Source of the DNA: an uncultured Granulosicoccaceae bacterium
GTDB lineage: Bacteria > Pseudomonadota > Gammaproteobacteria > Granulosicoccales > Granulosicoccaceae
NCBI GenBank assembly: GCA_937957915.1
Contig: CALGNZ010000075.1
Span: 1-58,341 of the forward strand
Direction of reading: 5' to 3'
Length of the DNA: 58,341 bases
The stretch's first letter is position 1. The number at the start of each line of letters is the position of its first letter. Below, piece by piece: positions 52,606-58,341 of this stretch. The translations under genes and the position numbers were made by a program. The notes under the pieces were generated by a model. The model did not search any database and had not been told where the DNA came from. It saw only the letters and a list, made by a program, of their open reading frames with translations.

Positions 52606-53310
52606 GTGGATGTTAAAGGTAGAAAAGCAATTATTTTTGGTGGTACATCCGGTATTGGCCTGGCCGCGTCACTGCAGCTGGTAGCGTTAGGTGCAACTGT
52701 GGTTGCTGTTAGCCGAGATCCAGATCGGGCGGGTGACGTGCCGGACGGTGTGCAGCTGGCGAAATGTGATGTGACCGATGAGGCAGCTGTGAAATCGTTT
52801 TTGGCGGCGCAGGCGCCGTACGATATTTTAATCAGTGCCGCCACCGGTGGCAGCCGTGCGATAGGTCCGTTTATGGAGATGGATATGGCGGGATACCGCT
52901 CGTCTTTCGACAAACTCTGGGGATACACCAATATCGTCCGCCACGGTGCCGGGCATTTACCAAAAGATGGCACCATTGTACTGGTCAGTGGCACACCGGC
53001 GCGAAAGTGCAAGCCCGGCCAAATAGCTTTGTCATCAGTCGGTGGGGCGGTGGAGTCATTCGCCAGAGCGCTCGCTGCTGAAATCGCGCCAATCCGCATT
53101 AATGTGGTGTCCCCCGGATTGATAGACACACCGATGGTTGGGCTTGAGGGACAGGAGCGCAAGGATTTTTACCAGAAAATGACAGCACAACATTTAATTC
53201 CGCGTCCCGGTACGGCTGATGAAGTGGCCAGTGGTATCACTTTTGTCGTGCAAAATGAGTTTATGACTGGCACCACCGTCGATGTCGACGGGGGGCTGTT
53301 GCTGCATTAG
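52606..53310 (+). CDS. Atypical short-chain dehydrogenase/reductase lacking YxxxK
   Basis: The 234-residue SDR has a normal nucleotide-binding start (IIFGGTSGIGLAASLQL) and the closing VSPGLIDTPM and DVDGGLLLH. At the catalytic site the usual Tyr-x3-Lys helix reads GQIALSSVGGAVESFARAL, with no Tyr or Lys in place. I infer it is either catalytically altered or non-enzymatic; a subgroup of SDRs with this loss exists. GTG 52606 is fixed by AGGAGA eight bases upstream. A 12-bp-stem hairpin follows the gene. Confidence 0.82.
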   Translation: MDVKGRKAIIFGGTSGIGLAASLQLVALGATVVAVSRDPDRAGDVPDGVQLAKCDVTDEAAVKSFLAAQAPYDILISAATGGSRAIGPFMEMDMAGYRSSFDKLWGYTNIVRHGAGHLPKDGTIVLVSGTPARKCKPGQIALSSVGGAVESFARALAAEIAPIRINVVSPGLIDTPMVGLEGQERKDFYQKMTAQHLIPRPGTADEVASGITFVVQNEFMTGTTVDVDGGLLLH

Positions 53311-53348
53311 ACAGCATTTGTCCCGAAGCTGCGCTCGGTTAGAGCAAG

Positions 53349-53377
53349 TGACAGTCTGCAATCTGTGCAGACTGTCA
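53349..53377 (+). terminator. Perfect 12-bp stem hairpin after the SDR gene
   Basis: TGACAGTCTGCA pairs exactly with TGCAGACTGTCA around ATCTG, 38 bp after the stop. No T run follows, so it may be an mRNA-end stabiliser or a Rho-assisted stop. Confidence 0.6.
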
Positions 53378-53454
53378 GCTATCGCGGTTGATGCCGGCTG
53401 GACCGGGTATGGCGACAGCGCTATGCTGCATCGTGAGTCTAAACCCAGTGATTT

Positions 53455-54309
53455 ATGATGCCTTCAACCGTTTCATCAGCCCCACATACGCCGACACCAG
53501 CCCCACCTCGGGCAACGGCACAGGCCGCCCGGCTGCCGATTGGCCAGCGTTGCGGGCATTACATTCAGTATTTCATCAATAAGCTCACCGGTGCAGACAC
53601 GAATCTTCAGGTTGAGCTGGCTGGCCAGTCGGTTTCTCTGTCAGTGACGGCTCGAAGGGAAATACGTCGCGCGCACGCGGTACACCACGAACTCGATTTT
53701 ATCGAACGCATGTGTGGAGCACTGAAGCCGGGTGATGTCGTCTACGATATTGGCGCTAATATCGGTGTGATCACCGTATTGTTAGCGAAACAGGATGACG
53801 GGTCGGCCGGCAAAATCTACAGCTTTGAGCCCGAGCCAAGAAATTTCAAACAGTTGAACGGCAATGTTGTGATCAACGACTTGCAGCAGCGCGTGTCCAC
53901 TCATTGTGTGGCGCTCGGTGCGGTTGAAGGTGAGGCAGCGCTGCACATTCGGGGCGATGCGGGTGAGGGCAGGCATTCCATCAGTGAGGCCAAAGGCGCG
54001 ACTGATTCGATTACTGTGCCGCTGATGACCGGGTCCGGTTTCGCCGCTGACGCTGACAATGCCCCCGATCTGGTCAAGATCGATGTCGAAGGTGCGGAGG
54101 GTCAGGTGCTGGCAGGCATGACTGAACTGCTGCAGAGCAACCCGCCTCGCGACATTTTTTTAGAAATACACAGCAAGGGCGAAGGCGATAAAATGCCTGA
54201 CGGACGAACTATCCATCAATGGTTTCTGGACAATGACTACCAGATGGTATGGAACGTTGAACGACGCTCTGGTGAGCATCGGCAGTATCGATCCAATCGC
54301 CTTCAATAG
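53455..54309 (+). CDS. FkbM-family SAM-dependent methyltransferase
   Basis: The 284-residue protein has the SAM-binding motif VYDIGANIGVITVLLAK, the acidic SFEPEPRNF loop and the FkbM signature LVKIDVEGAEGQVLAGM. FkbM enzymes methylate hydroxyls of sugars or polyketides, often in surface glycans. The first ~25 residues are Pro/Ala/Thr-rich and probably disordered, so the true start could be later. ATG 53455 has no strong ribosome site. There are no glycan genes beside it; the acceptor is unknown. Confidence 0.85.
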   Translation: MMPSTVSSAPHTPTPAPPRATAQAARLPIGQRCGHYIQYFINKLTGADTNLQVELAGQSVSLSVTARREIRRAHAVHHELDFIERMCGALKPGDVVYDIGANIGVITVLLAKQDDGSAGKIYSFEPEPRNFKQLNGNVVINDLQQRVSTHCVALGAVEGEAALHIRGDAGEGRHSISEAKGATDSITVPLMTGSGFAADADNAPDLVKIDVEGAEGQVLAGMTELLQSNPPRDIFLEIHSKGEGDKMPDGRTIHQWFLDNDYQMVWNVERRSGEHRQYRSNRLQ

Positions 54310-54368
54310 TGCCGGGGTAATTGCCAGTTGCGAGGATTGGCGATCGTTTTTTTGAGCGTTGCGATGCT

Positions 54369-54404
54369 TTTAGTTATGCGTAAAGTTACGCGTTTAGTTA
54401 TGCG
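54369..54404. repeat. Three 12-bp tandem units overlapping the ABM gene stop
   Basis: TTTAGTTATGCG, TAAAGTTACGCG, TTTAGTTATGCG. On the minus strand the unit copies the final A-H-N-stop codons of the ABM gene. The 12-bp period keeps the reading frame, as in the polB tail. Confidence 0.82.
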
Positions 54405-54738
54405 CTGAATTGCTGTCGGCAGGCGCTTGTGCTCGGTCTGTCAGGCCATAATCTCGCTCGACGCTGGCTATACGCAGTCGATAGTTGGCAAAGAACTGCG
54501 ACCGGCCAACCTTTTGTGCCACTCGGTGTTCAGCAAGGTTGCGCCACTCGTCGAGCGCTTTGTGGCTCTCAAAAAATGACAACGACAACATCTTGCCTTC
54601 GTCGACAATACTCTGGAAGCGCTCAACTGAAATAAATCCGTCTATTTCCTCTATGGCATTGCGCATAGTGGCTGCCAGTTCCAGGTAGTTATTCCGGTGT
54701 TCTGGTTTTGGCCAGACTTCAAATATGACCGCTATCAT
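54394..54738 (-). CDS. Antibiotic-biosynthesis-monooxygenase (ABM) domain protein
   Basis: The 114-residue protein has the ferredoxin-like ABM fold: VIFEVWPKPEHRNNYLE, then EIDGFISVERFQSIV, then MLSLSFFESHKALDEWRN. Members include small cofactor-free monooxygenases and heme-degrading proteins, and many have no known activity. The start is ATG 54738. It is divergent from the glutamate-synthase-like gene. The last codons form the first unit of a short tandem repeat. Confidence 0.87.
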   Translation of the reverse strand: MIAVIFEVWPKPEHRNNYLELAATMRNAIEEIDGFISVERFQSIVDEGKMLSLSFFESHKALDEWRNLAEHRVAQKVGRSQFFANYRLRIASVERDYGLTDRAQAPADSNSAHN

Positions 54739-54972
54739 TGCAGGCTCGCTCTATTGGTACGTTCTATATGGTAAAAGTGCGTTACATGTGGATACTGACT
54801 GGGCTGACAGCAAGCTTAACACTTCGGCCGCGCGTGCATGGCGAATGGCGAGCCGGATTGTTAAGCTTCAGCAGCAGGCTAACGATGCTCGGTTGAACTG
54901 TCCAGGCATTCACTGATCATACAGCCAGATAAGAATATCAAAGTCGCAGATAACCAGGCCAGGGTCACCATC

Positions 54973-56556
54973 ATGACGCTTCGACAGTCCTTCATCGTAT
55001 TTGCAATTGCTGCCCCCGTTACAATTCTATTGGCGAGTCTTAAATGGCCCTCGATTCTGTGGGCGTTAATTATCGTGTTGCCTGTGGTCATCCTGGGTGT
55101 GATCGACTTGATTCAAACACGCCATACAGTGCGTCGCCTGTATCCGTTCCTAGGGCGCTTTCGCTACATGCTCGAAGCGGTCAGACCAGAAATTCAGCAG
55201 TACTTTGTTGAGTCTGACACCAGTGGGTCACCGGTGCCGAGAGAATTCAGATCACTGGTGTATCAACGGGCCAAAGGTGACCGGGATACTCGACCGTTTG
55301 GAACTATATTCGATGTAAATCGGGCTGGTTATGAGTGGGTGAACCACTCTATGGATCCGAAGCACGCCAACGACATGCATCCAAGAGTGCGTTTTGGCGG
55401 AAGCGAATGTGAGCAGCCCTACCTGGCTTCACCACTGAATATTTCTGCCATGAGTTTTGGGTCGTTGAGCCAGAATGCGATTCTTGCCCTGAACCGCGGT
55501 GCAAAAATGGGCGGCTTTGCGCACAACACCGGTGAAGGCAGCCTCAGTCCCTATCACCTTGAGCCAGGCGGCGACATCATTTGGCAGATTGGAACCGGCT
55601 ACTTTGGCTGTCGACTAGAAAGTGGTGGCTTTGATCCCGAGCTGTTCAAAACCAATGCGCGACGCGATGCAGTAAAAATGATCGAAATCAAGCTGTCGCA
55701 AGGGGCGAAACCGGGTCATGGTGGCATATTGCCGGCGGCCAAGCTAACTGAAGAAATCGCCAAAATCCGAAACGTGCCAATGGGTAAGGATGTGATATCC
55801 CCGCCAGCGCATACCGCCTTTTCAACACCGACGGGTCTGCTGGAATTTGTGCGTGAATTGAGAGTGTTATCCGGTGGCAAGCCGGTCGGGTTTAAGTTGT
55901 GTATTGGTCAGCGCGAACAGTTTTTGGGTATTTGCAAAGCCATGCTGGCGACCGGTATCAAGCCTGATTTTATTACCGTCGATGGCGGCGAAGGCGGTAC
56001 CGGCGCGGCGCCTACCGAGATGACAAATTCAGTTGGAACGCCGCTTCGCGATGCATTGATTTTTGTTGACCGGGCTTTACGTGGCAGCAATTTGCGCGAT
56101 GAAATTCGAATAATAGCCTCTGGTAAAATGTTTTCAGCTTTTCATATTCTGCGCGCCCTGGCACTTGGCGCCGATACAGTAAATTCTGCACGAGGTATGA
56201 TGATGGCGCTTGGTTGTATACAGGCGCGTAGTTGTAATACCGACCATTGTCCGACTGGTATCGCCACTCAGGATCCTGCGCGCACCAGGGGGCTGGTGGT
56301 GAGCGACAAGGCGACACGCGTAGCCAATTTCCACAGAGAGACGGTTGCAAACCTGACTGAGCTTATGGCGGCCGCAGGGCTCGAAGATCTGTCTGAGCTG
56401 GAGCCACGCCACATCAACAGACGAGTGCAGGGTACAGAGGTTAAGACCTACGCCGAGTTGTACCCGCCCATTGCTCCTGGTTCATTGCTTGACGATGACC
56501 AACGTCCAGACGACTGGCAACAGCACTGGCAACTGGCCAGTGCTGATCGCTGGTAG
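54973..56556 (+). CDS. Membrane-anchored FMN-binding glutamate-synthase-domain protein
   Basis: The 527-residue protein has two N-terminal membrane helices (residues ~8-45). A glutamate synthase large-subunit FMN domain follows: GGEGGTGAAP, IIASGKMFSAFH, and the iron-sulfur cysteines in CIQARSCNTDHCPTG. It lacks the glutaminase domain and the GXGXG structural domain of GltB, so it is not a complete glutamate synthase. Such stand-alone proteins are common; they may use ammonia or act on another substrate. ATG 54973 follows AGGG at nine bases. It is divergent from the ABM gene. Confidence 0.9.
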   Translation: MTLRQSFIVFAIAAPVTILLASLKWPSILWALIIVLPVVILGVIDLIQTRHTVRRLYPFLGRFRYMLEAVRPEIQQYFVESDTSGSPVPREFRSLVYQRAKGDRDTRPFGTIFDVNRAGYEWVNHSMDPKHANDMHPRVRFGGSECEQPYLASPLNISAMSFGSLSQNAILALNRGAKMGGFAHNTGEGSLSPYHLEPGGDIIWQIGTGYFGCRLESGGFDPELFKTNARRDAVKMIEIKLSQGAKPGHGGILPAAKLTEEIAKIRNVPMGKDVISPPAHTAFSTPTGLLEFVRELRVLSGGKPVGFKLCIGQREQFLGICKAMLATGIKPDFITVDGGEGGTGAAPTEMTNSVGTPLRDALIFVDRALRGSNLRDEIRIIASGKMFSAFHILRALALGADTVNSARGMMMALGCIQARSCNTDHCPTGIATQDPARTRGLVVSDKATRVANFHRETVANLTELMAAAGLEDLSELEPRHINRRVQGTEVKTYAELYPPIAPGSLLDDDQRPDDWQQHWQLASADRW

Positions 56557-56574
56557 ATAAACCAGTAGGCGCAT

Positions 56575-56665
56575 GCCACGTAGCACCGCCACGTAGCACC
56601 GCCACGGAGCATTACCGCGTAGTATTGCCACGGAGCACTGCCACGGAGCATTGCCGCGTAGTATT
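56575..56665. repeat. Seven 13-bp tandem units after the glutamate-synthase-like gene
   Basis: Units such as GCCACGTAGCACC (twice exact), GCCACGGAGCATT, GCCACGGAGCACT and GCCGCGTAGTATT follow the stop by 18 bp and run into a long hairpin. Confidence 0.85.
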
Positions 56666-56690
56666 GCCAAGGCAGGCTGCCTTGGCAATA
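56662..56690 (+). terminator. 14-bp perfect inverted repeat between convergent genes
   Basis: TATTGCCAAGGCAG and CTGCCTTGGCAATA are separated by one base. It lies between the converging glutamate-synthase-like and DoxX-like genes and could stop transcription from both sides. There is no T run. Confidence 0.65.
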
Positions 56691-56694
56691 ACCG

Positions 56695-57195
56695 TTAGAG
56701 AGTTTGTCTTGCGGCACCGATGTTAATCAGAAACAACACCACGCCAAGCACCAATATGGATACCGCTGCATAAAACAGTGATCCACCGTCACTTTGACCT
56801 TCGTGCAACACTTCGATACCGAGTGGTGTAAACAGATGAAAGAAAGCCGCTCCCGCCATTACCGCGCTGGCCATTAAACCACCGAAGGCATGCCAGCGCG
56901 GGCGGATACCGGTTGTTGCATTGCCGCTGAGTCTTTTAATCAGCCACAGCAGTGCTGGTGCAAGCAGTACCAGTGACGTGATTAACTCAAAGCTGCCAAC
57001 AACGTAGGAACCAAACGCCGCGAAAAGCTCACCCAGTGGCTGTGCAATGGTGTTGCTCATCCATTCGCCAATGGTGCCGAAAATGTGCTGGGTATCAGGA
57101 TGTTTGGTGAATTTGTAGGGTAGTGAGGCGAGAAAAATATAACAGGTCCAGAGAACAATGGCCCAGCTGATAATAGCGCGAAGCATAGAAGGCAT
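56695..57195 (-). CDS. Small membrane protein, DoxX-like
   Basis: The 166-residue protein has four membrane helices. It has the opening IISWAIVLWTCYIFLASLPYKFTKHPDT and later SFELITSLVLLAPAL, which resemble the DoxX/MauE membrane family (quinone- or thiol-linked redox proteins). No redox-active cysteine pair is seen, so the biochemical role is open. GGAAGATACCGTT precedes ATG 57195. Confidence 0.65.
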   Translation of the reverse strand: MPSMLRAIISWAIVLWTCYIFLASLPYKFTKHPDTQHIFGTIGEWMSNTIAQPLGELFAAFGSYVVGSFELITSLVLLAPALLWLIKRLSGNATTGIRPRWHAFGGLMASAVMAGAAFFHLFTPLGIEVLHEGQSDGGSLFYAAVSILVLGVVLFLINIGAARQTL

Positions 57196-57687
57196 AACGG
57201 TATCTTCCGTGTTGTGAACAAGATTGTGTTGGTAAATCTGAACTTAAAGTAAGTGTCCGGACCATGTGGTATTTCGCCTACTGACTCCACAGCAGTTTAG
57301 GCATTGGACAAAAGTATGCTTTTTAGTTCGCCATATCAAGTCAGGAGTCTGCGCGCTTGCATCTCTGCAACTCAGTTTGGGTTGCGTTCGTGTCGCTCAC
57401 GTGCGCCCTGCGTTTCCGATTATTATAAAAAAGTGGCAACACGCCCTCATAAAACAGACCAGCTGCATGGTGGTGGATGCGCCAGGCGCTTTTGCCACCC
57501 TGCGGTTGCACAAACTAAGAATAATTCCAGGTAGAAAAACGCAAAGCGCTTTTTTTTCCGTTTGCTCTTGATCTGCCCGCTTTTAGTCAGTTGTGAGATT
57601 CATTGAGAATGTGGGTTGGCGTGCCATGGATGGCGTACAGCGCTGTCAGCCAGCGATGCCTGCTATGCAAAAGGGGTGAGCTTGCCG
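57196..57687. other. Intergenic region, no gene seen
   Basis: I find no supported coding frame in this ~490 bp. An imperfect stem AAAACGC/GCGCTTTT with a T run (57534-57558) could be a plus-strand terminator, but no plus-strand gene precedes it; an unannotated RNA is possible. The rest should include the DoxX-like promoter. Confidence 0.4.
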
Positions 57688-58341
57688 TTAGTGCAGCAAC
57701 TGATCGTCTATCACCGACATCATATAGTCGAAGTCTGAATTGTAAGTGATTCGTGCGACCGGTGTGCCATCAGGTGACTTTGTGTGCTGTGCCCCAAGCC
57801 AATGGTTTCTGGCCCGCATACATGCCATAAACACAGGGTACTCGTTGCCATTGCAGACCAGGACGCTACCGTCTTTTCCGAACAAGGGGTTGTCGTCGCG
57901 ATACATGAGCCCTAGATGAGACTGATTGAGAATTCTGGTGCCCTCAACACTTGATAAGCGGTACAACTCTGTCGCTGTCGGGGTTGGCAGCGGGCTCTCA
58001 TGATAGGTCAGTAAAGCGCGTCTTTTGTTAGTAAAGTGCGTGCTGGTAAAGTGCTTTCTGAACATGGATCGCACCACCTCTGTATTGACTACTGAATCGT
58101 TGGCGCTATTTACCAGAACAACCGGAAGATCGAGTGCCTTGCCTCGTAACCTGTTTTTTAAAGCTCTCGTTGTTTTATAAAACTGCCAGCCGGAATTAAC
58201 CGGTATTGAATTGTACTTTATCGGGTTGTCTTCGAGGATCATGCCACCAAAAACCCAGGGTTTAAACTTTGCATACAGGCCTGACCATCGCAAATAGTGA
58301 TTGAGTCTGCTGTGGAAAGCAGGGGAGATCAGGAGCAGGCC
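57688..58341 (-). CDS. Alpha/beta hydrolase, 3' part (runs off the right edge)
   Basis: The frame is open to the last base of the window, so the N-terminus lies outside. The visible ~217 residues begin with a strand-like GLLLLISPAF that often follows the nucleophile elbow. They contain VVLVNSANDSVVNTE (probable catalytic Asp) and ILNQSHLGLMY (probable catalytic His). This suggests a lysophospholipase or serine-hydrolase type fold; the nucleophile serine would be beyond the edge. The TTG at 58293 is not needed as a start. The substrate is unknown. Confidence 0.7.
   Translation of the reverse strand, partial: GLLLISPAFHSRLNHYLRWSGLYAKFKPWVFGGMILEDNPIKYNSIPVNSGWQFYKTTRALKNRLRGKALDLPVVLVNSANDSVVNTEVVRSMFRKHFTSTHFTNKRRALLTYHESPLPTPTATELYRLSSVEGTRILNQSHLGLMYRDDNPLFGKDGSVLVCNGNEYPVFMACMRARNHWLGAQHTKSPDGTPVARITYNSDFDYMMSVIDDQLLH

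Noticed and set aside
1-58341. tRNA, rRNA or prophage genes
   Set aside because: I looked for T-loop GTTCRA motifs in cloverleaf context, rRNA cores, integrase and phage structural genes and found none that hold up; GGTTCGAAACC near 5100 belongs to a tandem repeat.

Overview
The window looks like chromosomal DNA of a free-living, probably marine, gammaproteobacterium. The reasons are the gene content (PEP synthase with its PpsR regulator, DNA polymerase II, short-form QueF, ACT-domain SerB, a DUF6524 membrane protein, TRAP transport), moderate GC, and frequent GTG and TTG starts. The genus cannot be named from sequence alone. I see no rRNA, tRNA, CRISPR, transposase or prophage genes.

Layout. 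0-5.6 kb: a UDP-glucuronate-type epimerase, then divergent ppsR and ppsA, then a VOC protein. 5.8-15 kb: small housekeeping genes (M48 peptidase with a TerB-like tail, queF, a GFA-fold protein, a DUF442 sulfurtransferase-like protein, a DUF533/TerB protein, full-length pyruvate carboxylase, a YpeA-type acetyltransferase, a DksA-like zinc-finger protein). 15.9-18.4 kb: a coupled lipoprotein and secreted protein that together resemble a copper amine oxidase split in two. 18.7-23.4 kb: polB, a crotonase and a coiled-coil protein. 24.1-31.3 kb: a TRAP operon ending in a DoeA-like M24 protein, divergent from an extradiol dioxygenase and a flavin hydroxylase. 31.4-39.6 kb: DUF1801, a large foldback repeat, beta-mannosidase, and an Fe-S helicase/VRR-NUC nuclease pair. 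39.8-47.7 kb: racemase, VOC, galM, duplicated micro-ORFs, lacI-type regulator, TPP enzyme, beta-hydroxyacid dehydrogenase, DUF4345. 47.9-58.3 kb: VanZ-LamG fusion, EamA exporter, DUF6524, serB, SDR, FkbM methyltransferase, ABM protein, membrane-anchored glutamate-synthase-like protein, DoxX-like protein, and the 3' part of an alpha/beta hydrolase that runs off the right edge.

What works together. PpsA and PpsR (PEP formation and its switch) plus pyruvate carboxylase form a gluconeogenic/anaplerotic set. DctP-DctQ-DctM would import a small organic anion or ectoine-like solute for the DoeA-like enzyme. The divergent dioxygenase and hydroxylase look like part of an aromatic catabolic route without its later enzymes. 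The helicase and VRR-NUC protein are likely DNA-repair partners.

Most noteworthy. (1) Two tandem copies of a 21-23-codon hydrophobic micro-ORF, each followed by a stem-loop and a bidirectional terminator-like hairpin, differ mostly by synonymous or conservative changes. This suggests translated peptides, possibly a type I toxin-like or small membrane-protein family (42.39-42.92 kb). (2) The split amine-oxidase-like pair. (3) Repeated 12-18 bp tandem repeats at or overlapping gene 3' ends, the clearest being an 18-bp unit that copies the last codons and stop of polB in frame. (4) A large imperfect foldback element at about 31.9-32.4 kb. (5) An apparent CTG start for dctQ that overlaps the stop of a previously hidden 42-codon ORF.
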